Assembly (NCBI RefSeq): GCF_001984715.1 | Contig: NZ_MSPR01000019.1 | Span: 1-37,895, forward strand | Length of the DNA stretch: 37,895 nt | Direction: 5' to 3' | Source: Streptococcus azizii | GTDB lineage: Bacteria; Bacillota; Bacilli; Lactobacillales; Streptococcaceae | Part shown: one piece after another, positions 18,505 to 28,738 of the stretch | How positions within the stretch are numbered: position 1 is the stretch's first letter | How the letters are laid out: the number at the start of each line of letters is the position of its first letter | Translations under genes and position numbers: made by a program | Notes under the pieces: generated by a model | The model's input: the letters and a program-made list of their open reading frames with translations, nothing else | Told to the model about the DNA's origin: nothing | Database searches by the model: none

Positions 18505-18533
18505 AATCTTCTCTCCCAAAGTACATTCAGTCC

Positions 18534-18539
18534 ATTATA
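18534..18539 (-). promoter_or_regulatory. Extended -10 promoter of murB-potABCD
   Basis: On the minus strand TGG precedes TATAAT (18534-18539), an extended -10, with a T-rich weak -35. It sits about 30 bases before the murB ATG and just past the thrB terminator. Confidence 0.6.
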
Positions 18540-18566
18540 CCAAAAATCCCAATAAAAAACGATAAA

Positions 18567-18622
18567 AAATAAAAAAGAGAGCAGGAACAATCGAGATAAT
18601 AGAATCACGATTGCTCCCGCTC
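18567..18622 (-). terminator. Rho-independent terminator after hom-thrB
   Basis: GAGCGGGAGCAATCG pairs with CGATTGTTCCTGCTC (15-bp arms with two mismatches, 18579-18622) and is followed on the minus strand by TCTTTTTTATTTTTT. It ends the hom-thrB transcript about 95 bases after the thrB stop. Confidence 0.85.
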
Positions 18623-18717
18623 TTTGCGTTCGGGATTTAAGGAAGCGCAGCCGTCGGTTTATGGAAAACGACCTTACCTTTTCTAAAAAGGGATAGCATT
18701 CGAGAACCTGCATTCCC

Positions 18718-19581
18718 CTAGGCTTCTACACGAACCCCCTGCCGATCTACTGTTAAAATAAAACATTCTCCATCTAGTTGCAAGGCATCAATCGCTTCTT
18801 TTATTGCGATTTCTTTCGCTTTTTCTGCCAAGACCATGACCGTCGGACCCGCCCCAGATAGATAGGTCGCATAGGCTCCCAACTCGTGTCCTAATTGTCG
18901 GATCGGATAAAATTCCCGCACTAACTTCTGACGGAAAGGTTCATGAAATAGGTCAGCTTCAATGGCCTTTCCAGCCTCAAGCAAATCGCCTGTCAATAAG
19001 GCTGCGATGGCGACATTTGCAATCGCACTTGCTGCGACAGCCTTTTTTGATGAAAACTGGGTCGGCAAGACCCCTCGACTCTCGCTGGTCCGCAAAGGAT
19101 AATGAGGAATAAAGGCGATGAAGCTAGCTTCTGGAAAGTCTGCCACAATCTTTGCCACTTTTTTATTAACATAGCTTGAAACCACCAAGTTACCAAAAAT
19201 AGCAGGAGCAACGTTATCAGGATGCCCTTCTATTTCCGTTGCTAAACGCAATTTTTCATCATCACTCAGCTGCAGATTGGCTAATTGGTTGGCCAGTTCA
19301 ACCCCTGCTACAATGACAGAGCTTGAAGAGCCAAGGCCACGTGCCAAGGGAATCTCACTGGTCATGCGGACATGGTGTGGTTGCAAGTCTGGGCAGACTT
19401 TCAAGGCTGTTTTAATTAAGAGATTGTACTCGTCGGACGGAACAAACTCTAAGTCATGCTCGACAAACCATTCTTCCTGGGCTTTGACGACTTCGATGGT
19501 TAGATACTTGGACAAGGCAACTCCAAGCGAATCAAACCCTGGTCCGATATTAGCACTCGTTGCTGGTACAATTATTTTCAT
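18718..19581 (-). CDS. thrB: Homoserine kinase
   Basis: ThrB phosphorylates homoserine with ATP to O-phosphohomoserine in threonine synthesis. The 287-residue GHMP-family kinase begins [20 protein letters not shown], the substrate-binding motif. The ATP loop is [16 protein letters not shown] near residue 90, and the C-terminal GHMP motif is [13 protein letters not shown]. It starts one base after the hom stop, so both are one operon. thrC is not in the window. Confidence 0.96.
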   Translation of the reverse strand: MKIIVPATSANIGPGFDSLGVALSKYLTIEVVKAQEEWFVEHDLEFVPSDEYNLLIKTALKVCPDLQPHHVRMTSEIPLARGLGSSSSVIVAGVELANQLANLQLSDDEKLRLATEIEGHPDNVAPAIFGNLVVSSYVNKKVAKIVADFPEASFIAFIPHYPLRTSESRGVLPTQFSSKKAVAASAIANVAIAALLTGDLLEAGKAIEADLFHEPFRQKLVREFYPIRQLGHELGAYATYLSGAGPTVMVLAEKAKEIAIKEAIDALQLDGECFILTVDRQGVRVEA

Positions 19582-19582
19582 C

Positions 19583-20869
19583 TTACTCCCCCAATACTTT
19601 GAAGGTATTTTGAAGAGTGAAATCTTCCATTTTAGCTAAGCGTGCGGTCACATTCTCTAGCTGGATCTTGCTCATGCTATGAGTGATGATGACCAAGCGC
19701 GCTTGATGACCGTCAGCCACCTGCTGAAGAATTTGCTTAAAGGAGATTTCCTCTGCGTTGAAGATCTCTGCCAACTGCAACAGGGTACCATTTTTATCAG
19801 GTGCCACAATCGAGAAATAATATTCACTGCGGACATCCTCAGGCGCCGCAAGTTGAAGCGGACGGGAAAATTCGTTAAAGGCTTTACCGACAGTCTGATC
19901 TTTCAAGCGACGGACAATGCGGATAATATCTGCCATTACACTAGCTGCGGTCGGCTTTTGCCCTGCCCCTGGCCCATAGTACATCGATTGACCGATACCG
20001 ATAGACTCGACAAAGACAGCATTCATTACACCGTTGACACTTGCCAAAGGATGTGCTTTCGGCAAGAAGGTAGGAGACACTTCGGCTGATAAGCCCGAAG
20101 TTGTTTCACGAATGTCACCGACCAACTTGATGACATAGCCTAATTCCTGGGCTAGTGCCACATCCTCTGGAGAAATCGTTGAAATTCCCCTGTGTTCAAC
20201 ATCGTCAAACTCGATGGTCATGCCAAAGGCGAATTGGCTGAGAATAACTGCCTTATAAGCGGCATCAATCCCTTCTACGTCATTTGTGGGGTCAGACTCA
20301 GCATATCCTAATTCTTGGGCTGTTTTCAAGGCTTTTTCATAGGTCCAACCCTCATCAACCATTTTGGTCATCATGAAGTTAGAAGTCCCATTCAAGACGC
20401 CAAGGATACGGGTCACTTTATCCGATACAAATGAGTTTGATAGAGTCCGCAAAATCGGGATTCCACCAGCAACCGCTGCTTCATAATACAGGGCCACACC
20501 ATGCTGAGTAGCAAGGCTTCGCAAGGACTTCCCATGCACCGCAAGTAAGTCCTTATTAGCTGTGACGACATGCTTGCCAGCTTCCAAGGCACGGCTAATA
20601 AACGTCTTGGCAGGCTCTATTCGTCCCATTAACTCTACTACAATTTGAATCTCGTTATCAGCTAGAATTTCATCTACACTGGTTACAAAATGATAGTCGT
20701 ACCCTGCTGCTTCCAAGCGTTCTTTTTCTGCATCATCTCGTACCAAAATCTTTGCAATGTCAATCTCATCTTGAGCAGCTTGCTGAATCTTTTCTGCATT
20801 TTCCTGTAGTAAGAACGGTAGCCCGCTTGCTACTGTACCAAACCCTAAGAGTCCAATCTTTACTGTCAT
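19583..20869 (-). CDS. hom: Homoserine dehydrogenase
   Basis: Hom reduces aspartate semialdehyde to homoserine with NAD(P)H, the branch-point to threonine and methionine. The 428 residues have an N-terminal Rossmann domain ([13 protein letters not shown]), the catalytic domain with [12 protein letters not shown], the homoserine-binding stretch [16 protein letters not shown], and a C-terminal ACT domain (about 350-425, [18 protein letters not shown]) of the type used for threonine feedback. An AAGGAG site precedes the ATG. It heads hom-thrB from a promoter that faces away from the deacetylase gene. Confidence 0.96.
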   Translation of the reverse strand: MTVKIGLLGFGTVASGLPFLLQENAEKIQQAAQDEIDIAKILVRDDAEKERLEAAGYDYHFVTSVDEILADNEIQIVVELMGRIEPAKTFISRALEAGKHVVTANKDLLAVHGKSLRSLATQHGVALYYEAAVAGGIPILRTLSNSFVSDKVTRILGVLNGTSNFMMTKMVDEGWTYEKALKTAQELGYAESDPTNDVEGIDAAYKAVILSQFAFGMTIEFDDVEHRGISTISPEDVALAQELGYVIKLVGDIRETTSGLSAEVSPTFLPKAHPLASVNGVMNAVFVESIGIGQSMYYGPGAGQKPTAASVMADIIRIVRRLKDQTVGKAFNEFSRPLQLAAPEDVRSEYYFSIVAPDKNGTLLQLAEIFNAEEISFKQILQQVADGHQARLVIITHSMSKIQLENVTARLAKMEDFTLQNTFKVLGE

Positions 20870-20898
20870 ACCTACTCCTTAAAAAAACTATTTTTATT

Positions 20899-20928
20899 AT
20901 TATATCAGATAATAGAAACAGTTGGCAA
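20899..20928 (-). promoter_or_regulatory. Promoter of hom-thrB
   Basis: TTGCCA (20923-20928), 18 bases, then TATAAT (20899-20904) preceded by TGA, an extended -10. The -35 region is shared with the divergent plus-strand promoter. Confidence 0.7.
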
Positions 20929-20948
20929 AAAATTTGCTATACTATAAA
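20922..20948 (+). promoter_or_regulatory. Divergent promoter of the deacetylase gene
   Basis: TTGGCA (20922-20927) and TATAAA (20943-20948) are 15 bases apart; an overlapping TATACT (20938-20943) also exists. The exact -10 is uncertain. AAAAGGAG precedes the ATG at 20975. Confidence 0.45.
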
Positions 20949-20974
20949 TAGATAATGATAAAAAGGAGATTCTT

Positions 20975-21925
20975 ATGCCCTCACAAAGAAGCCGATCACG
21001 GCGAACCCGCAACCGAAACCATGACCGCACTAAGCGCCTATGGGGTATCATTAGCGCCCTACTAATTGTCCTACTAGCTCTCCTTGTCTATATCAAACAT
21101 GAGGATATTCTCGCAATCGCAAGTCCTAAGAGTCAAGAGACGAAAACAGTCGCTACAACTTCGACATCGACCACACAAACAACAGACAATGCTAGTACAA
21201 TGGAGCAAGAAACAGGCGAGGACATCATCTGGGAAAAACAAACAGAACCCGTCAACGTTCCGATTCTCATGTATCATGCTATCCACGTCATGGCTCCTGA
21301 AGAAGCTGCTAACGCCAATCTGATTGTCGATCCAACTACCTTTGAAAGCCACCTTCAAGCATTCCAAAAAGCAGGATACTATACGCTTTCCCCTGAGGAA
21401 GTCTATAAAATCTTGACGGAAAATGTCCTCCCTAAAAATAAGAAAATCGTCTGGCTCACCTTTGATGATAGCCTATGGGATTTCTATAGTATCGCCTATC
21501 CACTACTCAAACAGTACAATATGAAGGCAACCAACAATGTCATCACAGGTAGCACCGATACTCGCGCTGACCATTTAACATTAGAGCAAATCAAAGAAAT
21601 GAAAGAAAACGGTATGTCTTTCCAAAGTCATACGGTCAACCACCCCGATTTAGAATATAGTACACCAGAGACACAGTATGCTGAACTAAAGGACTCTAAG
21701 GAATACCTAGACTATCATCTCAATCAAGAAACGATTGCAGTGGCCTATCCGGCAGGTCGTTACTCCGAACAAACCATTCAAACGGTAAAAAATACCCCTT
21801 ACAAACTCGGGGTAACTACCAACGAGGGGCTAGCTTCTGCTGCTGACGGACTACTGACCCTCAACCGCGTCCGCATCCTGCCAGTCACCACTGCCGAGGT
21901 ATTGCTACAGACGATTGAAAAATAG
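20975..21925 (+). CDS. Membrane-anchored polysaccharide deacetylase (NodB/CE4 domain)
   Basis: A 316-residue type II membrane protein: a basic N-terminus (QRSRSRRTRNRN), one membrane helix (about 22-41), a Thr/Ser/Gln-rich linker (50-85), then a NodB homology domain (about 93-310). Carbohydrate esterase 4 motifs are present: TFDDS (usually TFDDG) for metal and base, SHTVNH for the two metal His, and YPAGRY. PILMYHAI is typical of this IcaB/PgaB-like subgroup. It probably removes acetyl groups from a cell-surface amino sugar polymer, either peptidoglycan or a polysaccharide; which one cannot be told from sequence. It is monocistronic with a strong terminator at 21965-22001, and is the only clear plus-strand gene. 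Confidence 0.88.
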   Translation: MPSQRSRSRRTRNRNHDRTKRLWGIISALLIVLLALLVYIKHEDILAIASPKSQETKTVATTSTSTTQTTDNASTMEQETGEDIIWEKQTEPVNVPILMYHAIHVMAPEEAANANLIVDPTTFESHLQAFQKAGYYTLSPEEVYKILTENVLPKNKKIVWLTFDDSLWDFYSIAYPLLKQYNMKATNNVITGSTDTRADHLTLEQIKEMKENGMSFQSHTVNHPDLEYSTPETQYAELKDSKEYLDYHLNQETIAVAYPAGRYSEQTIQTVKNTPYKLGVTTNEGLASAADGLLTLNRVRILPVTTAEVLLQTIEK

Positions 21926-21964
21926 CCCGGATGCTGAATACACAACTCAACTCCTCGTTAACAA

Positions 21965-22001
21965 AACCTGACCACCTGTTCGACGGGTGGTCAGGTTTTT
22001 A
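21965..22001 (+). terminator. Rho-independent terminator of the deacetylase gene
   Basis: AACCTGACCACC pairs perfectly with GGTGGTCAGGTT (21965-21997), then TTTT. The stem is 12 bp with a nine-base loop. Confidence 0.9.
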
Positions 22002-22143
22002 TGGAGTAGCCCTTACCTTGCTAAACGTCAGTGCTACCTCCAGTTTCCTTGCTTATTCCGATTTCTGCTTAAAGGTCTGCCTCCCCAAAAACACCTTGAC
22101 CGTTTTCAAAACGATTCACTCGTGCAAGAGAAACAACAGTATA
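22002..22143. other. Non-coding gap, possible gene remnant
   Basis: No intact gene. Read on the minus strand, a short frame ending near 22081 encodes LARVNRFENGQGVFGEADL before a stop, which reads like a C-terminus. It is cut off upstream by the RUP-like element at 22144. I do not recognise the family. Between 22297 and 22434 I see nothing. Confidence 0.25.
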
Positions 22144-22296
22144 ATACTCAATAAAAATCAAAAGTAGACTAGGAAACGACGACGAAGGTAGAACTCTGTT
22201 CCACCCTATTTCAAGGGAACAGGCTGAAAACCTCCACTGGAGCTTTTCACTCACCGAGACTCTTGACAACGTATCCTTTTGATTTTTAAAGAGTAT
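22144..22296. repeat. Complete RUP-like element
   Basis: A 153-bp element bounded by ATACTCAATAAAAATC and GATTTTTAAAGAGTAT, imperfect inverted ends. Inner subterminal sequences AAAAGTAGACTAGGAAA and CGTATCCTTTT are shared with 34405-34527. A CTCCACTGGAG module with flanking GAAAA/TTTTC arms lies at about 22214-22236. It is flanked by TA-rich sequence, consistent with TA-targeted insertion. It has no coding capacity, so movement would need a transposase from elsewhere. Confidence 0.75.
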
Positions 22297-22434
22297 AAGC
22301 AGCCTCTTCTAGGAGTTTGCACCCTTGTTGGAATGATTTTTTTATCACAATACTACCTCAGCTCCTGTCTGCGTGAGTAGGCGCTGGAAAATGGACACTG
22401 GACTCGTTACTTGCATGGGATACACTCTCAATAT

Positions 22435-22471
22435 AAAAAGAAACAAGAGTCTGATAAAGACCAGTCTCTTG
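22435..22471 (-). terminator. Terminator of lacTFEG
   Basis: On the minus strand CAAGAG pairs with CTCTTG (22444-22471), with inner CTG/CAG pairs, followed by TTTCTTTTT. It lies about 28 bases after the lacG stop. Confidence 0.8.
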
Positions 22472-22498
22472 CTCTCGTTCTAAGAATCGGAGGTATTC

Positions 22499-23917
<1,419 letters not shown>

Positions 23918-25603
23918 CTAGTCTTCTAGTTGTTGCTTGACAAATGCTAAGGCTCCCTTACCATCTCGTGTTAGCTTGATATACTCAGCCCCTTCTGTTT
24001 TCGCTAGACGAATCTGCAAGGCATCTGTTTCCTGCTTCATATCCGCATAGTTGGAAGCTACCTGAGGAGCTAGAATCACAAGGTCATATTCTGGTAGAAT
24101 TTCACGGTGAGCTCCGTAACTTCCTGCCGCAGCTGTTACAGGCTCTCCATATTCTTGAGCAGCTTTCGTAAGAGCATTGGCCAATAAGCCACTGGTTCCT
24201 CCACCAGCACATAAGACCAAGACATTGGTTTCTTTGGTGATGGTTTTGTCAGATAATTGACGCTCAAGTATGGCATCTGCCTTTGAAGTATTAAAATTCG
24301 CAGCTACCTTTTCATGTAGCTGATTGTTTGCCTTACCAGCTTCTTCTTCTGCCAGTACTTGATGATCATATACCTTTAAGAACGGATAGTAAATCACAAC
24401 GTCCACTACTACCAGCAAAATTGCAAGAAGAAAGGCTAGGGGAGCAAAATTGGTTCCCATGATAATTCCTAGTGGACCTGGCGTTGTCCATGGTAAATTG
24501 ACACTGAAACTATTCATCTTCAATCCATCAACGAAGAACTTGAAAATCCAAACATTGGCAATCGGTGCTAAGATAAAGGGAACGAAGAAAACAGGATTGA
24601 GAACGATAGGGGCACCGAACAAAATGGGCTCATTCACACCAAAGAAAGTCGGAACGACAGAAGCACGTCCAATAGCCTTATTTCGCTTCGATTTACACAA
24701 GAACATGAACATAAATGGAACCACCAAGGTAGCACCTGTACCACCCATGGTAACAATAAACATCTGAGTGCCGGATGTTAAGACTTTATCAGCATGTTGA
24801 CCTGCTTGAAGTAATTGGAAATTGGTCTCAATGTTGGCATAGATAATCGCTGCAATGGCAGGTTCTACGATAGATGGACCGTGAATCCCAACGAACCAGA
24901 AGAGGGCATAGGCTCCAAAAATAATGGTAATTCCCAAGTATCCGTCTGCTGCTGTAAATAAAGGCTCAAAGAGTTTTAGAATAGCTTCAGCCACACTGCT
25001 TCCCACTACTTGACGGACAGCCAAATCAATCGCATAGATTCCTAGAATCGTTAACGCATATGGGATAATGTCCTTAAATACTTGTGAAATATTTGGCGGA
25101 ACTTCTTCTGGCATCCGAATAGTGACATTATTTTTCACGCAGATGCGGTAGATAGTGACAGTTACAAAAGCCGCTAGGAAGGCTGTCAGCAACCCCTTGG
25201 TTCCCATATAGCCATTCGCAAAGCCACCTTCGATACCGTCTGAAGCTAAGAGTAAGAAGGCAGAGATAGAAGCAATCATCGTCGAAATGAAGTTTATCTG
25301 ATTGGTCTTTGGTAGGTCGCGATTGACGCTGTCAGTCAAGGACTTAGCTGTTGTTCCTGCTACCAATACGGCAACAATCCCCATAGTATAGCCATAGGGC
25401 TTCATAATCATTCCCACTGTTTCATCCGACCAGGTAAAGCCAAAAATATTTGGAACAAAGGCGATGAGCAAGAAGATACTAGAAAATAGGATAGCCGGCA
25501 TCGCAGCGATAAAACCATCTCGAATGGCACGCAGATAAATATTACGCGAAATCTTTTCAAATAAAGGTTTACCACGCTCGATTTGTGCAATTAACTGATT
25601 CAT
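23918..25603 (-). CDS. lacE: Lactose PTS EIICB component
   Basis: LacE carries lactose across the membrane and phosphorylates it. The EIIC part (about 1-430) is a polytopic lactose/cellobiose-family channel with [20 protein letters not shown] and [14 protein letters not shown] linker follows, then the EIIB domain with phospho-Cys465 in [15 protein letters not shown]. The start [15 protein letters not shown] at 25603 gives 561 residues; the frame is open nine codons further, but this ATG has a GAGAGGAAAG site that overlaps the lacF stop. The order lacF-lacE-lacG is classical. Confidence 0.96.
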   Translation of the reverse strand: MNQLIAQIERGKPLFEKISRNIYLRAIRDGFIAAMPAILFSSIFLLIAFVPNIFGFTWSDETVGMIMKPYGYTMGIVAVLVAGTTAKSLTDSVNRDLPKTNQINFISTMIASISAFLLLASDGIEGGFANGYMGTKGLLTAFLAAFVTVTIYRICVKNNVTIRMPEEVPPNISQVFKDIIPYALTILGIYAIDLAVRQVVGSSVAEAILKLFEPLFTAADGYLGITIIFGAYALFWFVGIHGPSIVEPAIAAIIYANIETNFQLLQAGQHADKVLTSGTQMFIVTMGGTGATLVVPFMFMFLCKSKRNKAIGRASVVPTFFGVNEPILFGAPIVLNPVFFVPFILAPIANVWIFKFFVDGLKMNSFSVNLPWTTPGPLGIIMGTNFAPLAFLLAILLVVVDVVIYYPFLKVYDHQVLAEEEAGKANNQLHEKVAANFNTSKADAILERQLSDKTITKETNVLVLCAGGGTSGLLANALTKAAQEYGEPVTAAAGSYGAHREILPEYDLVILAPQVASNYADMKQETDALQIRLAKTEGAEYIKLTRDGKGALAFVKQQLED

Positions 25604-25604
25604 A

Positions 25605-25919
25605 TTACTTTCCTCTCTTGTATAATTCAATGATATGTGACATCATGTCTTTCAATAATAGGGTCGTCATTAAGTGATCTTGTCCATGCATCAAGGTAAC
25701 ACTGAAGGCCAAATCGTCTCCTGCTGCTTCTTTTTGCAGAAGGGAGGTCTGAGTATGATGGGCCTCTACGATACACTCATTGGCGGCTGCGATTAGCTGC
25801 TCTGCTCGATCAAAATCCCCCTGCTGAGCGGCTGTTAAAGCCTCCAACAATTTGGAGCGGGCATCTCCTGCAAAGGCAACGATTTCAAAACCAAGCAAGG
25901 TAATTTCTTCTCTATTCAT
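25605..25919 (-). CDS. lacF: Lactose PTS EIIA component
   Basis: LacF passes phosphate from HPr to LacE. The 104-residue helical protein has phospho-His78 in [12 protein letters not shown] and the metal-site Asp81, as in lactococcal EIIA-Lac. [17 protein letters not shown] is the family opening. Its stop and the lacE ribosome site overlap. An ATAGTC-ended repeat lies upstream, between lacT and lacF. Confidence 0.96.
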   Translation of the reverse strand: MNREEITLLGFEIVAFAGDARSKLLEALTAAQQGDFDRAEQLIAAANECIVEAHHTQTSLLQKEAAGDDLAFSVTLMHGQDHLMTTLLLKDMMSHIIELYKRGK

Positions 25920-25949
25920 TTTATTTTCTCCTTTTTGATATAGTGTGAT

Positions 25950-26057
25950 ATAGTCGTTTAGTTTATCTTTTATTACTTCGTTAACTCACTTTGCCGTACT
26001 CTAAGTACAGCCTGCAGCTCGTTGCCTAGTACTAAAAGCAAACTAAAAAAAGACTAT
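25950..26057. repeat. 108-bp ATAGTC-ended palindromic repeat between lacT and lacF
   Basis: ATAGTCGTTTAGTTTATC and the imperfect complement GCAAACTAAAAAAAGACTAT end the element. Inside, AGTAC arms around a TAG-type loop (GTACT/AGTAC) form a hairpin. The same ends bound the larger element at 6095-6479. It lies inside the lacTFEG transcript and has no gene. Confidence 0.7.
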
Positions 26058-26068
26058 AAGAGACAGTG

Positions 26069-26827
26069 TTATAGTAAACGTTGGACGTGAAGGACGATAT
26101 ACATTTTTTCGCTCTCGCTCGGACTCCGTCCTAACTCCTGCGTGATTAAATCATGGATTCGTTCTCCTATATCATAGGCTTTTGGATAGGCCAACTGCAT
26201 GGTGGCTGCCATCTGCTCCAATGATGATGTTCCATCTTTTTCCCTATCTGAGTAGCGGATAAAATAAGTCAGATGGACCATCAAGCGATCGTAGAACTTG
26301 CTATTTTCCTTCGTTCTCAAAATCCCATTTGTAGCTAATTCTTTTTCGACCAAGGATAAGACCTGCTGCAGTGTCTCTACTTTTAGGACCTGATCCTCCG
26401 CCTTCTCGCCTTTAGCATTGATAAAATGAAGAGCGATTCTACCAATTTCATCTTCCGGGAAGTCCCGTAGAATTTTCTGGCGAAAAATGGTCAAGGCTTC
26501 TGTCGCCATCTGATATTCAATGGGATAGTCTTGCAGCATGTTCGGGAGCTTACTTTCCTGATAAGACTGCTCTAAAATCGCCTTATAGGCGCAATGAATA
26601 TGAGTCGTTAAGGTAATATAGATATAGTCTTGTACAGGATAATCATATTGCTGCGATAACTGATCAATAGCTTGATAAGTAACCGTAATAAAGTCTAACG
26701 GGACATCTTTCAGCAACATTAAAAAATGATCATTAGATTCAGAATTCTTTAGTGAAAAAATCTTTTCGATTTTATGACTAGTCACCAAATCTCCCTTTTT
26801 CTTCTGAAAAGCAACCCCCATTCCCAT
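26069..26827 (-). CDS. lacT: BglG-family antiterminator LacT, apparently 5'-damaged
   Basis: LacT binds the RAT RNA hairpin and prevents termination before lacTFEG; its PRD domains are phosphorylated by the PTS. From the first in-frame ATG (26827) 252 residues are left: the end of the RNA-binding CAT domain (GVAFQKKKGDLV), PRD1 with LTTHIHCAYKAI, and PRD2 with RLMVHLTYFIRY. The frame continues upstream to ATC 26893 and encodes IVQPLNNNAALVKNERGEQ, the expected CAT N-terminus, but there is no in-frame ATG, GTG or TTG before a TAA. The natural ATG at 26897 is out of frame by two missing or one extra base. The gene is therefore probably inactive, unless an unusual start is used or the sequence has an error. 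Confidence 0.85.
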   Translation of the reverse strand: MGMGVAFQKKKGDLVTSHKIEKIFSLKNSESNDHFLMLLKDVPLDFITVTYQAIDQLSQQYDYPVQDYIYITLTTHIHCAYKAILEQSYQESKLPNMLQDYPIEYQMATEALTIFRQKILRDFPEDEIGRIALHFINAKGEKAEDQVLKVETLQQVLSLVEKELATNGILRTKENSKFYDRLMVHLTYFIRYSDREKDGTSSLEQMAATMQLAYPKAYDIGERIHDLITQELGRSPSESEKMYIVLHVQRLL

Positions 26828-26921
26828 AACAACGGACTGCTCCCCTCGTTCATTTTTGACTAAAGCCGCATTATTATTTAAAGGTTGTACGATACATCTA
26901 CAAACTAGTCTCCTTTATCTT

Positions 26922-26982
26922 TAAAAATACAAAAGACCACAAATAAGCTAAGGATTTTCCCTCCTTATTCATCTGCGGTCTT
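26922..26982 (-). terminator. RAT-controlled terminator in the lacT leader
   Basis: On the minus strand AAGACC plus GCAGATGAATAAGG pairs with CCTTAGCTTATTTG plus GGTCTT (26933-26982), followed by TTGTATTTTT. Its 5' arm overlaps the last bases of the RAT, so the two structures exclude each other. Confidence 0.85.
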
Positions 26983-27006
26983 GCCTAATGTTCTTAGTTA
27001 CAATCC
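26977..27006 (-). promoter_or_regulatory. RAT antiterminator RNA site for LacT
   Basis: A 30-base sequence starting GGATTGTAACT and ending AGGCAAGACC matches the ribonucleic antiterminator consensus of BglG/LacT proteins (GGATTGTTACT ... AGGCAAAACC). It lies about 25 bases after the -10 and overlaps the terminator stem. Confidence 0.88.
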
Positions 27007-27029
27007 ACCATATATAAACTACTGAGACA

Positions 27030-27058
27030 ATTATATCACGAAATAATTTTTTTGTAAA
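27030..27058 (-). promoter_or_regulatory. Promoter of lacTFEG with cre-like palindrome
   Basis: TTTACA (27053-27058), 17 bases, then TATAAT (27030-27035) preceded by TGA. The -35 is part of the palindrome TGTAAACCTTTACA (27053-27066). This resembles a CcpA cre site but has CC, not CG, in the centre. Catabolite repression is therefore possible but not certain. Confidence 0.75.
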
Positions 27059-27068
27059 CCTTTACATT

Positions 27069-28064
27069 TTATAAATGCAAGCCTATACGTTTTTTCCAAG
27101 AAGAAGCTGTTGTCGCTAGAACCTCATTGAGCGATTCGATGTTTTGACGCCCCTGTGTCCTCAACCAATTTCGAGCTGCCTCTTCCCCTTCTTGCATATA
27201 GATTGGGACAGCATCAGCCCATGTAGCGCGACCGCATAGGACACCATTAAAGGCTGCGCCAGCCTCGTGTGCAAATGTTAAGGTTTCTTGGAAAAGGCTA
27301 GCAGACACGCCTGCACTTAAATAGATATAGGGTAGGGGAGTTGCTGCATCCTGCTGTTTGAAATAGGCAGCCGCCTCTTCCCTTGTATACACGCTGGCAT
27401 TTTCTTGGTTAAATCCTTCTACGTAAGCCATATTAACAGGAACTTCTACCTTGAGAACATCAACTCCAAAAGATGGATCCGAGAACACTCGCATTGCTTC
27501 GATGACCTTTCTTGGTTTAACCTTAGCAAATGCTGGGCTGCTGGTATCTTGAATCTGCTCATCGTAACTCAAAATTTCTAGGAAAAATGGCAAGCCTTCT
27601 GCTGCACATTCTGAACCCAAGCGTTCGATATAGGCATGTTTTTGTAGATTAACGTAAGGTTCTCCATCCACATCATAGTATAGGAGGAATTTAATCGCAT
27701 CTGCCCCTTCTTTTTTGAGGCGTTTGACCGACCACTCGACCAGACAATCCGGTAGGCGACTCGTTGTACTAACATCATAACCTGTCTTTTCATAGGCTAG
27801 GAGCAAACCTGACTGGCTATTCCGAATATGAGAAGCTGGGAGTCCATACTCTGGATCCAGTAAGATAGACGAGGAATACGGCGTCAACTCTTCTGATACG
27901 ATACTTTTCAAGGTTTCAATAGCCTCAACTGTCGGTTCTGTGTCTTGATAGTTGGCCATCATTTTTTTCAAAGCCCCCCGCTGATCAAAGGCGAGAGCGG
28001 AAATAATGCCTGCTGAGTTACTAACTTTTTCCATTAAGGTATACTTTTGATTGGTTATTGTCAT
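27069..28064 (-). CDS. lacD: Tagatose-1,6-bisphosphate aldolase
   Basis: LacD cleaves tagatose-1,6-bisphosphate to glyceraldehyde-3-phosphate and dihydroxyacetone phosphate, the last step of the tagatose pathway. The 331-residue class I aldolase has [16 protein letters not shown] near the N-terminus, [10 protein letters not shown], the Schiff-base Lys region [10 protein letters not shown], and [14 protein letters not shown]. The ATG at 28064 has an AAGGTGG site; a GTG four codons earlier is less likely. Unusually, lacC does not precede it. Instead there is a 132-base gap with its own promoter. Confidence 0.95.
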   Translation of the reverse strand: MTITNQKYTLMEKVSNSAGIISALAFDQRGALKKMMANYQDTEPTVEAIETLKSIVSEELTPYSSSILLDPEYGLPASHIRNSQSGLLLAYEKTGYDVSTTSRLPDCLVEWSVKRLKKEGADAIKFLLYYDVDGEPYVNLQKHAYIERLGSECAAEGLPFFLEILSYDEQIQDTSSPAFAKVKPRKVIEAMRVFSDPSFGVDVLKVEVPVNMAYVEGFNQENASVYTREEAAAYFKQQDAATPLPYIYLSAGVSASLFQETLTFAHEAGAAFNGVLCGRATWADAVPIYMQEGEEAARNWLRTQGRQNIESLNEVLATTASSWKKRIGLHL

Positions 28065-28132
28065 CTTATCTTCCACCTTTTTATTTTTAGGATACTATAC
28101 TGCAAAAATATCTTCAAATCAGTATACGAAAT

Positions 28133-28160
28133 AGTATAAACTACACAAAGACTAAGTCAA
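28133..28160 (-). promoter_or_regulatory. Internal promoter upstream of lacD
   Basis: TTGACT (28155-28160), 16 bases, then TATACT (28133-28138) on the minus strand. It lies where lacC would be expected, so lacD could be transcribed apart from lacAB. Confidence 0.6.
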
Positions 28161-28196
28161 GCGCCATTCATGTGCCACTTGATTTGCACCAATGTA

Positions 28197-28712
28197 TTAG
28201 TCCCGGTATTCACCACGATTCCACTTTTCAATAAATTCATCAAAGAAAGCACCGTCTGCTTGCTCTTGATTGATGGTTTCAATTCCTGCTAATTTTTCAA
28301 TCAAACGCTTATTTTCAGCTGTCGGTTGGTATTCTGCCTGAATAAAGGCTTCAATAATGTCACACATCAACAATTCGCCAGTCACCTTCCCACCAAAACC
28401 AATGACATTTGCATTTAATTCTGTCTTAGCATACAAGGCTGATGTCATGTCTCGAACAAGTGCTGAACGAACACCCGGTACTTTATTCACTGCATTGTTA
28501 ATACCAACACCTGTTCCACAAATACAGATTCCCAGGTCTGCTTCACCGCTGACAACTGCCTCTCCAACCTTTTTTCCAAAGATAGGATAATGGGTTCTGA
28601 CACTGTCATAAGTCCCACAATCAAGCACCTCATAGCCCTGATTTTTCAAATAATTGACCACTGCAATTTTTTCATAGGTCACAATATGATCGCATCCAAC
28701 TGCAATTTTCAT
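28197..28712 (-). CDS. lacB: Galactose-6-phosphate isomerase subunit LacB
   Basis: LacB with LacA converts galactose-6-phosphate to tagatose-6-phosphate. The 171-residue product matches the standard LacB length, counting from the ATG at 28712, which has AAGGAG six bases upstream. [15 protein letters not shown] and [22 protein letters not shown] are RpiB/LacB-family motifs. The Cys and Thr-Gly-Gly-type loop shape the active site. lacA ends 26 bases upstream. Confidence 0.96.
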   Translation of the reverse strand: MKIAVGCDHIVTYEKIAVVNYLKNQGYEVLDCGTYDSVRTHYPIFGKKVGEAVVSGEADLGICICGTGVGINNAVNKVPGVRSALVRDMTSALYAKTELNANVIGFGGKVTGELLMCDIIEAFIQAEYQPTAENKRLIEKLAGIETINQEQADGAFFDEFIEKWNRGEYRD

Positions 28713-28738
28713 CTGTTTCTCCTTCATCTATGTTTGAT

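Noticed and set aside
18501..18713. 70-codon frame between thrB and murB
   Set aside because: It spans the terminator and the murB promoter, so it is very unlikely to be coding.
19679..20089. 136-codon plus-strand frame opposite hom
   Set aside because: It lies fully inside the conserved hom gene with no promoter or ribosome site.
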